DNA from: Lachnospiraceae bacterium
Lineage (GTDB): Bacteria > Bacillota > Clostridia > Lachnospirales > Lachnospiraceae
Direction of reading: 5' to 3'
DNA length: 64,000 nucleotides
Assembly (NCBI GenBank): GCA_030526405.1
Contig: JAUNCZ010000003.1
Coordinates: 43,765-107,764, forward strand
The position numbers and the translations under genes were made by a program. Of the stretch, positions 16,192 to 25,166 are shown in pieces. Under the pieces are notes generated by a model. The model was not told the DNA's origin, searched no databases, and saw only the letters and a list, made by a program, of their open reading frames with translations. The stretch's first letter is position 1. Each line of letters begins with the position of its first letter.

Positions 16192-17892
16192 TTACCGTTC
16201 GTAATCTTTTTGCTTTTTCTTCTGCGGCTTCACTTTTTCGGGTTCCTCGTGACGGAGTTGTTTCCGAACAGAAGGCTTTCTTATATCTTCCCCAAGCATC
16301 TTCTTGACTTCCTGTTTGCTTTGGCTCATCTGGTTATAGTCGTATCTATCGCCATACAGATTCTGAAGCTGATCACTTGCGGATTGTTCCTTCTCTGGTC
16401 GCAGTTCCATGCGTGCATCGGTTAATTCATCTGCATCCACATCGGCAGCGGTTTTCGCCAAATCCCTGTATCTTTCCAGGGTGCTGTCCAGTTCGGCAGT
16501 AAATTTCGCTTCCGCCTGTCCCAGAGCTTCCATCTGTGTATCCAGATTCTTTACTTCTTTTTTGAATTTGGAGAAGGCCGCATCATCCGCACACTCCATA
16601 CTGTTCAGAAGCATGGACTTTTCGGATTTCAGTTCCTCCAAATCCTCAGTCAGCGTGGCAACCTGTTCTGACAATTTCTGATGCTTTATCACATGAACAA
16701 AGGACAGAGAATCCTGTTCTGCACGGAGCTGCTTTCGCTCTGCGCTTTTCTCTTTGATTTCCTGCTTGATTTCCGTATATCGTTCCATGACCGGTTTTAC
16801 AGCATCCACATAGTCAGAGATTTTTTGCTTGCCGATACGGATATGACTGATACGGTACACAAGAACAATCATATTCTCTCGCAGAGTTTCCAGGGCATTT
16901 GCCAACTCTGGAATGGAAGTTTTTACTGCATCAGCCAGCTTTTTGAGCTGCGCTTTCAGTTCCCGGAGAAGGGTGTTGTCTGCCTTGATCTGGCGATTGA
17001 TTTCGCAGCGGTCAGAAACAATACCCATCGCTTCCAGCTTTCGTGCGTGATAGCCCTCATGGATGGTGGGCAGTTCGTCCAGTCCCCGTGCGGCGTGACT
17101 ACGGTGGTCGATCCGGGCGGCTATCTCCGGATACTGAGCCAGATGCCGATTGGTAACAGTTGCCCAGTTTTCCCGCCAGATGAGCAGCTGTTCATCGCTG
17201 TTCCAACGCTGAGAAATTGGATTCTGCCTGCCGTACTTTGTGCTTTTGGGGTACTTGTTTGCTCGCTCATAGCCATGCTTCTCAGCTTCTGAGGGAGCCA
17301 TATAGGTCTTTTTTCCTCTGACCTTGTATTGATACTGCTTCTCCCAACCATCCGCCTGTGCGGCCTTATACTCGGCAGAGGTAAATCCCCGTTCTTCTCC
17401 ATCCTTCACACACAGATATTCTTTTTCGGTTTTGTGCTGCCATTTGCCGTTTTCCTGTAAGGGGCGAACCGTCAGCATAATGTGGGCGTGTGGATTGTGT
17501 CCGGGAGGATATGGGTCGTGGATTGCGACATCCGCACACATTCCGTCTGCCACAAAGTTGTCTTGAATAAATTCTGTGAGAAGGCTCTTCCAGTCTGCTT
17601 TTCCCAGCTCTATGGGAAGTGCTACCACAAATTCACGGGCAAGGCGGCTGTCCTTGGTCTTTTCGTTTTCCTCCACCGCATTCCAGAGAACGCTTCGGTC
17701 ACTCCACGCAGCCGGGGCGATTGGAGGAAGAAATACTTCCTGCCAGACAAGCCCTCGTTTTCTGGTGTAATCATGCTGAATTCCATCGTAATCGTTGTAT
17801 ATCTGCGAACAACTCAGATATGCGGAAGCCGCCACAGCAGAGCGCCCAGCCCCACGGCTGATGACCTTTGCTTCCAGATGGTAAATTGCCAT
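16192..17892 (-). CDS. MobA/MobL family (MOBQ) relaxase
   Basis: A 566-residue conjugative relaxase that nicks oriT and pilots the strand. The N-terminal relaxase domain (1-230) starts 'MAIYHLEAKVISRG' with a candidate catalytic Tyr25 in 'AASAYLS'. It has the metal motif HDPYPPGHNPHAH (125-137). From about 290 on the protein is a long charged coiled-coil, common in mobilization proteins. The IncQ-like nic site lies 300 bases upstream, which fits this relaxase class. No coupling protein or secretion genes are present, so transfer needs a helper. Confidence 0.88.
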   Translation of the reverse strand: MAIYHLEAKVISRGAGRSAVAASAYLSCSQIYNDYDGIQHDYTRKRGLVWQEVFLPPIAPAAWSDRSVLWNAVEENEKTKDSRLAREFVVALPIELGKADWKSLLTEFIQDNFVADGMCADVAIHDPYPPGHNPHAHIMLTVRPLQENGKWQHKTEKEYLCVKDGEERGFTSAEYKAAQADGWEKQYQYKVRGKKTYMAPSEAEKHGYERANKYPKSTKYGRQNPISQRWNSDEQLLIWRENWATVTNRHLAQYPEIAARIDHRSHAARGLDELPTIHEGYHARKLEAMGIVSDRCEINRQIKADNTLLRELKAQLKKLADAVKTSIPELANALETLRENMIVLVYRISHIRIGKQKISDYVDAVKPVMERYTEIKQEIKEKSAERKQLRAEQDSLSFVHVIKHQKLSEQVATLTEDLEELKSEKSMLLNSMECADDAAFSKFKKEVKNLDTQMEALGQAEAKFTAELDSTLERYRDLAKTAADVDADELTDARMELRPEKEQSASDQLQNLYGDRYDYNQMSQSKQEVKKMLGEDIRKPSVRKQLRHEEPEKVKPQKKKQKDYER

Positions 17893-18229
17893 TGTGCGTC
17901 ACCGTCCTTTCGTTTTGTTTCTTTTTCAAAAGAAAATGGCTCTATGCTGTGCATGGGGCATCTCCGCAAAAATCTGCCGATGGCAGGTTTGTGCGGGCAG
18001 TTGGTGGAATCCCGATGTTGAAAACAAAGGGATTCGGTATAGGTGGAAACACCGATCACCAACTGCGTGGACAATGATGACAGTTCCGCAGGAATGCAAC
18101 ATTGTCCATTAGGCTTCCGCAGGAGCCGCATCCGCCTCGCAGAGCGCACGGCCCCGAAGGGGATACCACCGCCCGATGTTATCGGGTGGTGAGTAAGTGC
18201 GCCCTTCGGGAATACGGAGCTTCTGTACC
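17893..18229. other. Relaxase leader and oriT region
   Basis: No gene found. It contains the oriT described below, an inverted repeat GGACAATG/CATTGTCC near 18070-18110 and a GGCCCCGAAGGGG hairpin at about 18150. Confidence 0.55.
18166..18205 (+). other. Origin of transfer with IncQ-type nic motif
   Basis: A hairpin with 11-12-bp arms (18166-18177 and 18181-18191, one mismatch) is followed three bases later by TAAGTGCGCCCT (18194-18205). That motif is the known nic region of IncQ plasmids such as RSF1010/R1162, cut between G and CCCT. The hairpin just 5' of the nic also matches that architecture. It sits 300 bases from the relaxase gene. Confidence 0.82.
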
Positions 18230-18448
18230 TTAGCCGTTCTCCGCAGCCCCAGCGCTTAATCTACGTTCCAGTTCCGCTTTCAGAGCATCCAGCTCCATAA
18301 ACTGCACCTCCGGGAATACGCTTTCCAGAATGGCTCCCTGCTGAATCAGTCTGCGGGTACGCTGTTTTCGTTCCTTCTGGCGGTTTCTGGCCTCCACTGC
18401 TTCCTGTCTGTGCTTCGCCTGTAACGCTTTCTTTTCATTCTCTGTCAT
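18230..18448 (-). CDS. DUF3847 family protein
   Basis: A 72-residue, strongly basic helical protein (many Arg/Lys/Gln; 'AVEARNRQKERKQRTRRLIQ') ending in an acidic helix. It matches the pattern of DUF3847 proteins found next to MobA-type relaxases in clostridial elements. A role as a mobilization accessory is plausible from its position but unproven. Ribosome site AAAGGA is 7 bases ahead. Confidence 0.7.
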   Translation of the reverse strand: MTENEKKALQAKHRQEAVEARNRQKERKQRTRRLIQQGAILESVFPEVQFMELDALKAELERRLSAGAAENG

Positions 18449-18512
18449 AGTTGTGTCCTTTCTGACCGTATCCGGTCTAAATTCTTATTTGATTGGTGCT
18501 TAGTTTTGAAAG

Positions 18513-18588
18513 AAATGGTGCCGGAATTGTTAGAGTGCAAAAGTGTCTTTCCGCTGTATATCAATTTGGGAACAATCCGGCACCATGG
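18513..18588 (-). terminator. Long hairpin behind the DnaC-like gene
   Basis: ATGGTGCCGGAATTGTT and AACAATCCGGCACCAT pair with one bulge around a 40-base loop, directly after the stop at 18592 on the minus strand. There is no strong T-run, so it may act as an mRNA end or processing structure. Confidence 0.45.
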
Positions 18589-18591
18589 GCG

Positions 18592-19440
18592 TCAGATTTC
18601 AGTACCGCCTGCCAGGATTCTTCGTGCTTCTTTCATGCTTTCAGCGGCATTTCTCTGTCGGATATTCTGATTGTTGATTCTCAGCGGCACACACCGTTCC
18701 AATACTCGGTCATAGATACGGGAGCGGGTCAGATCCTGCGGGTTTTTCAGTTCCTCCAAAGTCATATTGGTAGTTACAATCAGCGGCAATTTACTGCGGT
18801 ACCGACTGTCAATGACATTGAATACCTGTTCCAGAGCAAACTCCGTGCTGCGTTCAATTCCCAGGTCATCAATAATCAGCAGGCTGTACTGGTTCAGGCT
18901 GTCGATATACTGGTTCTTTTCCTCGGAATACAGCCCGGACAAGGCGTTGAGGATACGGGAGAAGTTGGTCATCAGCACCGGAACACCCTGCTCCAGCAGA
19001 GCGTTGGCAATACATCCGGCAAAGAAGGATTTCCCGGTTCCAACATCGCCCCAGAGAAGCAAGCCGATGGATTTTGCTTTCATTTCGCTCCAATGGGCAA
19101 CATAGTCATGAGCTTTCTGCATTTCCGGGTTGTAACCCTTATCATTGGCAAAGGTGTATTCCCGCAGGGATTTGTCCTGCAAACCGTTGGCTTTCAGACG
19201 GGACACCTGATCCAGAAACTCCCGGTGCTTGCGTTCAGCTTCCTCTTTATCACGCTGTTCCTGTTGACAACGGCATGGCACCGGAACAAGCATTTCCTTT
19301 CCAAGAACAGCCAGATGGTGCTGCCTGGGTGTGTTACATTTCGCACAGTAGATAAGGTGATCCGCTTCATTGCGGTATTCATCTTCCTGCAAAGGGCGGT
19401 CAGAAAAGATATTCTGAATGGTGTCAGTGATTTGGTTCAT
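18592..19440 (-). CDS. DnaC/IstB-like AAA+ ATPase (helicase loader type)
   Basis: A 282-residue protein. A zinc-like Cys set (C32, C35, C56, C58) precedes the AAA+ core with Walker A 'GDVGTGKS' (131-138), Walker B 'LLIIDDLG' (about 186-193) and a sensor region 'LIVTTN'. This is the layout of DnaC/DnaI loaders, which place the replicative helicase. Its start overlaps the replication-initiator stop (ATGA), so the two act as one replication module of the element. Confidence 0.85.
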   Translation of the reverse strand: MNQITDTIQNIFSDRPLQEDEYRNEADHLIYCAKCNTPRQHHLAVLGKEMLVPVPCRCQQEQRDKEEAERKHREFLDQVSRLKANGLQDKSLREYTFANDKGYNPEMQKAHDYVAHWSEMKAKSIGLLLWGDVGTGKSFFAGCIANALLEQGVPVLMTNFSRILNALSGLYSEEKNQYIDSLNQYSLLIIDDLGIERSTEFALEQVFNVIDSRYRSKLPLIVTTNMTLEELKNPQDLTRSRIYDRVLERCVPLRINNQNIRQRNAAESMKEARRILAGGTEI

Positions 19441-20156
19441 AGGCTTTCGTCCTCCTTACATTCATAGCTGCGTCTTACGGGAGCCGGGTGATCCTGCGTG
19501 TACCAGCTGTGAATCGTGGCAGCATGATCTTGATACTGCTTGCCGCTGGAGCGCATATAGCCGGACAGCTTTTCAATATATTCCCGGTACAGAGGAACTT
19601 CCCTCTGAAGCTGTATCAGTTCCTTTTCACTCAGGAAAACATTTTGATATTTTCCGTAAGCGGTGCGAGCAGCCTTACTCCCTTGTTTCTTTATCTTGTT
19701 ATTGTTCTTTTCGTTATTACTTCCGGACAGCTTTCTTTCCCTTACAGAGACAGTTTCCTGTCCATCAGATGGATTGTTTTCTGTCTGTATCGGGGAAAGA
19801 TTTCTGTCCTTCTGCGGCATATACTCCGGTGGGATTTTCACATAGATTTTGTTTGCCATGCCGGGGCCTTGCCGCTTCCGGTAAATCAATTCCGATTTTT
19901 CCAGAGCTGACAGCGCTGTTTTCACGGACATTTCGCTTTTGTGCATGACCTCCGCCAAGTCCTTAATGGGGAAGAAGATGAACGCACAACCTGCTTCATC
20001 TGTCCAGCCCTTATTTTTCTGGGACAGCCTTGCTCGGTCTAACAGCAGCATATACAGGATTTTTGCCGTTTCACTCAGATGCGTTGTATCCAGCAGGAAC
20101 CTTGGAAATGCCATATAGGGTGGCAGCTGAGTATCCGGTGTCAGAAAATGTGTCAT
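19437..20156 (-). CDS. Replication initiator (RepA N-terminal type)
   Basis: About 239 residues. The N-terminal 120 residues form a winged-helix domain ('LPPYMAFPRFLLDTTHLSET', 'AEVMHKSEMSVKTALSALEK') as in RepA_N/DnaD-like plasmid initiators. A charged linker rich in Asn/Lys and a C-terminal helical part follow. Start at 20156 has GGAGG 7 bases upstream. Together with the DnaC-like gene it suggests the excised element can replicate. Confidence 0.75.
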   Translation of the reverse strand: MTHFLTPDTQLPPYMAFPRFLLDTTHLSETAKILYMLLLDRARLSQKNKGWTDEAGCAFIFFPIKDLAEVMHKSEMSVKTALSALEKSELIYRKRQGPGMANKIYVKIPPEYMPQKDRNLSPIQTENNPSDGQETVSVRERKLSGSNNEKNNNKIKKQGSKAARTAYGKYQNVFLSEKELIQLQREVPLYREYIEKLSGYMRSSGKQYQDHAATIHSWYTQDHPAPVRRSYECKEDESL

Positions 20157-20192
20157 GCGTCCACCTCCTTCCTTTGTCATCAGCGATGCGAG

Positions 20193-20564
20193 TTATTCTC
20201 CGAGAAAATCCCAGTCCAGGTCTGCATCTTCTGGTTCTGGAGTGGGAATCACCGCCTGTGGTGCAATCTGTGAGATACCAGCCATGCAGCCTGCCAGATA
20301 AACCGGCAAACTTTTGTCCATAGCGTTTTCCACTGCAGTTACGATCTGAGCCACAAAGCGTTCTTCTCGTTCTCTGGTTTCCAGATAGGGGTCATCCTGC
20401 TTCTGATAGTAGCGGTCAAAGTAGTCCACCAGAGAAACGGCGATGACCTGGCTGTACGATTTGAATTTCTGCTTGTCCATGGTCTGAAGATACTGCCACG
20501 CCCGATTCTGTACATCCTTATCCAGATTGAAGCGAAGGTTTGTGCTGCGGATATTCTTGCTCAT
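20193..20564 (-). CDS. ParR-like partition adaptor
   Basis: A 123-residue protein beginning 'STNLRFNLDKDVQNRAWQYL', a ribbon-helix-helix-like start as in centromere-binding proteins, and ending in an acidic tail (EPEDADLDWDFLGE) that could bind ParM filament ends. The gene begins three bases behind parM; the last parM codons (AAG GAG) serve as its ribosome site. Function is inferred mainly from position. Confidence 0.62.
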   Translation of the reverse strand: MSKNIRSTNLRFNLDKDVQNRAWQYLQTMDKQKFKSYSQVIAVSLVDYFDRYYQKQDDPYLETREREERFVAQIVTAVENAMDKSLPVYLAGCMAGISQIAPQAVIPTPEPEDADLDWDFLGE

Positions 20565-20567
20565 GGC

Positions 20568-21485
20568 TTACTCCTTCCTGCGAAGGCTGGCATAGGCGAG
20601 ATATTCATATCCCTTGGCAGTCGCACAAATATCGTCCAGAATCGTCACCCGGCTTGCCTCGTACTGCCCGAAGTTTTTGACCAGACAGCCGCCACCGCCC
20701 ACGATATACAGCCGCATCAGTTCCGGGTTGTATTCATACCGGCGCAGGGTTGCGAAAATATCCGCCACATACTTTTTCGCAACGGCTGTGATGCAGTCCA
20801 GATAGGGCTTGCCAATGTCAGCCGTTCCGTAGCGGAGTACCTGCTCAATGGTTGCATCCTCAATCTTGACTCCAAAACTGTCCAAAGTTGCATTCCTGGC
20901 GGCGATCATGCACTGGTTGACACCGAACTTTTCCGTCCAGCAGCGGCTTTCCACGGCCTTTTTGTTGTTGATATACAGGATGTTCATGGTGCCGTTACCG
21001 ATGTCAGCAAGGAGATTGGTTCCCCTGAAATCCCCCAATCTGCTGACGATTGCCGGATACCCCTGGGGATACAGGCTGCATCCGACGAAATGGATGTTGT
21101 ATTCCTTTCCGTTGAATCGGAACTGTACCCTTTCGTTGCGGAGTAGATAGGAGCGAAAGTCCTCACGCTGTTTGCGAATCCAGGTCAGCGGCAGCCCGGC
21201 GGCCAGATGCACATCTGCTTCCCGGATGCCATGCACATTCAGTTCTCTGGCAACTGCCATCAGGGTCAGAAGGTAGTAATCCTCGTCCATGGCCTTGTCC
21301 GGGATAAATTCCTTGTGTCCCTCTCCGATGCGGTAATAGGTGCCGTTGTATTCCAGAATGTTGCCGGAGAAGATTGGCTCGGTGTCGTAGGCGGTAATGC
21401 CGGTAGGGGTAACGGTGTTTGCGGTTTTGATGTTGCCGTATCCATGATCCACGGCAATGATTTTGATGTTTCTCAGTTCCTTCAT
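20568..21485 (-). CDS. ParM/StbA-type actin-like segregation ATPase
   Basis: A 305-residue actin-fold protein. Phosphate-1 loop 'AVDHGYGNIKTAN' (11-23), phosphate-2 'LLADIGNGTMNI' (near 168) and the adenosine motif 'YIVGGGGCLVKN' (near 262) are all present. It would polymerize to segregate plasmid copies. AAGGAGG precedes the start. With the ParR-like gene it forms a type II partition pair, unusual for a purely integrated element. Confidence 0.85.
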   Translation of the reverse strand: MKELRNIKIIAVDHGYGNIKTANTVTPTGITAYDTEPIFSGNILEYNGTYYRIGEGHKEFIPDKAMDEDYYLLTLMAVARELNVHGIREADVHLAAGLPLTWIRKQREDFRSYLLRNERVQFRFNGKEYNIHFVGCSLYPQGYPAIVSRLGDFRGTNLLADIGNGTMNILYINNKKAVESRCWTEKFGVNQCMIAARNATLDSFGVKIEDATIEQVLRYGTADIGKPYLDCITAVAKKYVADIFATLRRYEYNPELMRLYIVGGGGCLVKNFGQYEASRVTILDDICATAKGYEYLAYASLRRKE

Positions 21486-21763
21486 TTGCTCAGTTCCTCC
21501 TTAAAATGATTGATGGTCATAAAAACAGCCCTCCTTCCAGTAGATTTGCCATCTGTCCGGCACCAGTTTTGAAAATCTGGTACTGTTTTGATTGCAAACT
21601 AATTCTACTGAAAAGAGGGCAAAAGCACATTGAGCGCAGATTGACCGGAAATTGAGCAAAAAAGAAGCAGCCACACACCGAAGTGCATGACTGCTATAAA
21701 AATACTATTCAATTAAGGCTTGTGTGAAACTTAAATCTTCAAGCGTTTCAAAAACTATACTCT
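21486..21763. other. parM leader with iteron-like and inverted repeats
   Basis: No gene seen. It holds CAGTAGA/TCTACTG and ACCAG/CTGGT inverted repeats near 21540-21610 and the three 11-bp direct repeats at 21629-21661. Confidence 0.5.
21629..21661. repeat. Three tandem 11-bp repeats (candidate centromere or iterons)
   Basis: ATTGAGCGCAG, ATTGACCGGAA and ATTGAGCAAAA in exact 11-base register, upstream of the partition genes. One helical turn spacing fits cooperative binding by ParR or Rep. Confidence 0.5.
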
Positions 21764-22087
21764 TTAATTTAAGTCTTGGATATTCATTTTGTCTATTTGC
21801 TTGTTACGGCGTCTTTTTTCCCGACAACTAAAGTAAATTGCCAGAAGAATAATGGTAGGGATGTTGCCTAACAACCAAACCAGAATCACCTGGAACACAA
21901 AACCAGCAGTTACCCCCGTACTCGGAGTTACCATATTAAGGGGGTATAGCAGGCCAAAAAGAAAAGCAATAATTGGCATTACAAGCCCCGGCCATTTATT
22001 TTCTTTTTTGGATAAGAATATTTGCAGCATAATCATTCCTGCAACAAAAAGCAAAAAAATGAGGAGAAAAACAAGAACATTCTTCAT
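21764..22087 (-). CDS. Small membrane protein paired with a DUF2089-type regulator
   Basis: A 107-residue protein with three hydrophobic segments (about 2-22, 32-50, 60-86) and a basic C-terminal tail 'SCREKRRRNKQIDKMN'. Its start follows the regulator stop by 3 bases with GGAAGG ahead, so the two form an operon. No family recognised. Confidence 0.65.
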   Translation of the reverse strand: MKNVLVFLLIFLLFVAGMIMLQIFLSKKENKWPGLVMPIIAFLFGLLYPLNMVTPSTGVTAGFVFQVILVWLLGNIPTIILLAIYFSCREKRRRNKQIDKMNIQDLN

Positions 22088-22090
22088 AAT

Positions 22091-22390
22091 TTACACCTTC
22101 CTTTGAACCTTTTTATATTCGCTAATCAATATTTTTGCTGTGTCAAAATCCAACTTATCATTGATTGCAAGGCGTTTGATTAGTGCGATATACGGCTCAC
22201 TTTCCGTATCATCGCTTATTTTGATTTTCTGAATAAGTTTGTCCAGCCTCAATCTGACTGTCGGATAGGTAACTTCGTATTGCCTTGCCATTTCTTTTAA
22301 TGAGCCAGATGCCAACAAAAACCTCTTGATAAATGACACATCTTCATCATCAAGATTCACAATCCATTCTGGAATTACTTGAAGTGCCAT
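22091..22390 (-). CDS. DUF2089-type small DNA-binding regulator
   Basis: About 99 residues. 'EWIVNLDDEDVSFIKRFLLA' then 'GSLKEMARQYEVTYPTVRLR' resemble the helix-turn-helix of DUF2089 proteins, which control an adjacent membrane-protein gene. Start at 22390 has GGAGG 7 bases ahead; an in-frame ATG at 22420 is not supported. Likely regulates its own two-gene operon. Confidence 0.72.
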   Translation of the reverse strand: MALQVIPEWIVNLDDEDVSFIKRFLLASGSLKEMARQYEVTYPTVRLRLDKLIQKIKISDDTESEPYIALIKRLAINDKLDFDTAKILISEYKKVQRKV

Positions 22391-22508
22391 GATATTGCCT
22401 CCTTCTTTAATATTATTCATTATAATCTTTAATTATATTAAAGTCAATATTAAAATATTCCAAAATAAAAATGAGCATCTATTTTGTATTCATAGATGCT
22501 CACAATTA

Positions 22509-24821
22509 TCATTGTTTCATTTCTAACAACTGCTTTCCCAGATAGACGCCCGCCTGTGCATAGGTTTCCAGAATATCCTGCTTCTTTTCCTCAATCAATT
22601 CCGGCTCTGCTTCAAATACCGTTTCATAGATTGCCAGGGCTTTCTTCAAATGCGTGGTACCCTGCTGGACATCTCCCATAACCAAACATATTTTTCCCAT
22701 AGCTTCCTGTACGGCACCGTAATCCGCAGTTTTGTCAGATGTAATTTTCCTTATGCCACGAGCCAGTTTCTGCAAAGCAGACAATCCCAGCTGCGGCTGT
22801 CCCATATCCGTCAGAAGCACCGCATAATTAACAATCTGCGGGATACTGTCATGGTACGGAACCAGGCCGTATTCCTCAAGCAGGTGGATAGCGGCTTCCA
22901 TGTGCTGCTTCGCCAGTTCCAGCTTGCCGCTTTCCCGGTACATACCGCCCAGGTTGGCATGGAGATTGGAAGCAAGCAGAGCGTTGTCCTCTGTTATTTC
23001 TTTCAGAAGTTCCACAGCGTCCTTCTCATACTTGATGGATTTCTCCGTCCGCACTTCACAGTTCGCACGGAAGTCGAGAAGCAACGCACGGTCTGAAACT
23101 GTCCCCAAAGATGTATCCTTCAGCAAAGTGTTCATTTCCTCAACGATCATTTCCATGCCGGAGCGATATTTGTATTTCTCCATGTATGGAAACACATCTT
23201 CCAGGAATCGAAGATATGTGGGCATATCGTCCTTTTCTATCAACTCCACAATATGGTCGATGGTCTGGAACATCTGCTTATAATAGGAAACATCATCGCC
23301 ATGACGCAGGCAGGTTTCCTGTAAGCTGTTCAGCAAAATCCGGCAACTCTGAACCGATGGCTCGGTTTCCGAAATAGCCACCTCCTGGATCATCGGATGC
23401 AGTGCGACGTCACGGAAAGGCTTTTCCTGGACAACGCCCTTTTCCACCAAATCGTTTATGGTATTCATGTCCCGGAGTTTCAGCCAGTTTGCAAACACAC
23501 GGGCGTTAATTCCCGTCTGCGGTGCAAAAATCAGGTTTCTCATAATATCCTGTTCGTCGCTGTCCAATTCATAGAGGGAGAACAGCGTGCGAATGTGGTC
23601 ATAATAGGTTGCCTTGCGGCTCTGTCCATCCTTGGTAATGCCAATCTTATCACTGGCATCCAGGGATGTTTTTTCTTCTTTCAGCTTCAGGAGCAGAGCT
23701 GTCGGCTCCATAATTCCACTTTCCAGCAGACGGGCAGCCAGTTCCACTGCAAGTGTATGGCTGTGTACTGTGTCAATAATCTGCTCCAGAATATCCTGAT
23801 GTCTTTCGGCATCCGAATAGAAACAACCGGCAAGGGACAATAGTGCCTGCTTGTCTGCAATTTCTTCCACTTCCATAGAAGTATAGTTATCGAAGCGGCT
23901 GCGGGTGGTAAACAGCACACGGCACCGATATTTCATAACCACAGACAGCGTGCTGTCCTGGGAAGCCGTTGTATTAAAGTTATCAATGATCAGCAGGGTG
24001 TCTTCTTTCAGAGTACGCATAAAACGATTGTGCTTGCGAAAACGCTCCTGATCGCTGTCATTCGGAAGGTCATCGGCAAAGTCCATATCCGCTATATCTT
24101 GCATCAGATTACCGGTATAGGTCAGATACAGAACATTGGTGTATTCCTTACGGTGCTGCTTTGCATAGGCTTTTGCCAGCTCGCTCTTGCCAATACCGGC
24201 AATGCCGTGAAGAAAAACCTTCCCGTGTTCCAATAACAGGTCGTGCAGGGTTTCCAGCTCTTTTTCCCGTCCACAGAAATGGCGGCATGGCTTTGGTGCG
24301 CCTTCGTCAGCAATAAAATCACTCAGAACCGGAGAGAGTTTCCCGTCTGCCAGAAGGTTCTTCACACGGGCATCCCGCTTAACAAATTCCCGCTCCATGC
24401 CGAAGCAGAGAACATCGGCGATAAACCACGCTTCTTCCTCACGGCTGTCGCAGGGATAATGCTGGGAGCGTTCTTTTTTGACCCGCTCCGAAATGGTATC
24501 ATCCTGCATCAGCAGTCGATATACCTCCTGCGCAGCCATAGAGCTGTCATACATCATCCGAAGGACATTGTTCTCCAAATCATCTGCCAGTTTTGCACGA
24601 TTTCCTACTTTTGCGTAATACTGCGAAATTTTCGGACTGATTCTTGCCTGCCCCGTAAACCAGCGGCAGACCAGTCCCATATCCAGCACGATTGGCTCAG
24701 AATCATTTTCCAGGCAGGATTGAAAGACATCTTCCAGAAATTCCGTTTGGTTCGTTATATAGTCATCGCTGATATACCGGCGAAGTGTTGTAATGATTGA
24801 ACTGAAATCACATCGTTCCAT
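22509..24821 (-). CDS. STAND NTPase with NB-ARC core and TPR-like C-terminus
   Basis: A 770-residue signalling ATPase. Residues 1-175 form an N-terminal domain I do not recognise, mostly helical. 'FCGREKELETL' (182-192) opens the NB-ARC core. The P-loop is 'GIAGIGKS' (206-213), Walker B 'LLIIDN' (276-281) and the sensor motif 'FTTRSR' (304-309). A winged-helix part follows near 415-490, then TPR-like helical repeats to the end. Such STAND proteins act as oligomerizing sensors; many on mobile elements are antiphage, others are transcription regulators. No toxic effector domain is visible. It stands alone with a weak ribosome site. Confidence 0.82.
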   Translation of the reverse strand: MERCDFSSIITTLRRYISDDYITNQTEFLEDVFQSCLENDSEPIVLDMGLVCRWFTGQARISPKISQYYAKVGNRAKLADDLENNVLRMMYDSSMAAQEVYRLLMQDDTISERVKKERSQHYPCDSREEEAWFIADVLCFGMEREFVKRDARVKNLLADGKLSPVLSDFIADEGAPKPCRHFCGREKELETLHDLLLEHGKVFLHGIAGIGKSELAKAYAKQHRKEYTNVLYLTYTGNLMQDIADMDFADDLPNDSDQERFRKHNRFMRTLKEDTLLIIDNFNTTASQDSTLSVVMKYRCRVLFTTRSRFDNYTSMEVEEIADKQALLSLAGCFYSDAERHQDILEQIIDTVHSHTLAVELAARLLESGIMEPTALLLKLKEEKTSLDASDKIGITKDGQSRKATYYDHIRTLFSLYELDSDEQDIMRNLIFAPQTGINARVFANWLKLRDMNTINDLVEKGVVQEKPFRDVALHPMIQEVAISETEPSVQSCRILLNSLQETCLRHGDDVSYYKQMFQTIDHIVELIEKDDMPTYLRFLEDVFPYMEKYKYRSGMEMIVEEMNTLLKDTSLGTVSDRALLLDFRANCEVRTEKSIKYEKDAVELLKEITEDNALLASNLHANLGGMYRESGKLELAKQHMEAAIHLLEEYGLVPYHDSIPQIVNYAVLLTDMGQPQLGLSALQKLARGIRKITSDKTADYGAVQEAMGKICLVMGDVQQGTTHLKKALAIYETVFEAEPELIEEKKQDILETYAQAGVYLGKQLLEMKQ

Positions 24822-24992
24822 TATTCTTTGGTTCCCTTCAAAAAGTCAATTTATCGTCAATTCACTCTCAATGCTCTTTTATAAGGTTTCACTTAAAATA
24901 AGCATAGATTGATGAAAACGTCTTGCTAAGCATTATACCATAGCTGGCAAGCGGGCGGAAGAGCCGTAAATGATTTGAAGGGAGGGAAGCTC

Positions 24993-25124
24993 ATGGAACA
25001 GAATATAGCATTTGAAAGATGCATTGATTTTCTTACCCGTATGATTGAAAAATACGGCGATGAGCTTCTCGATGAAATTCAAGGCATGGAGGAAATTGAA
25101 GCAGAGCAAAAGGAAGCAGGATAA
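24993..25124 (+). CDS. Small acidic protein, 43 residues
   Basis: Starts MEQNIAFERCIDFLTRMIEK and ends in a Glu-rich helix. GGAGGG lies 6 bases upstream of the ATG and a terminator follows the stop, so it looks like a genuine short gene. It is divergent from the STAND gene. No family known to me. Confidence 0.6.
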   Translation: MEQNIAFERCIDFLTRMIEKYGDELLDEIQGMEEIEAEQKEAG

Positions 25125-25137
25125 TATAGATGAGTAG

Positions 25138-25166
25138 GAGGTGTCCGCATTGGGCACCTTTTTTCT
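25138..25166 (+). terminator. Terminator of the 43-residue gene
   Basis: AGGTGTCC and GGGCACCT arms (one mismatch) followed by TTTTTT. Confidence 0.7.
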
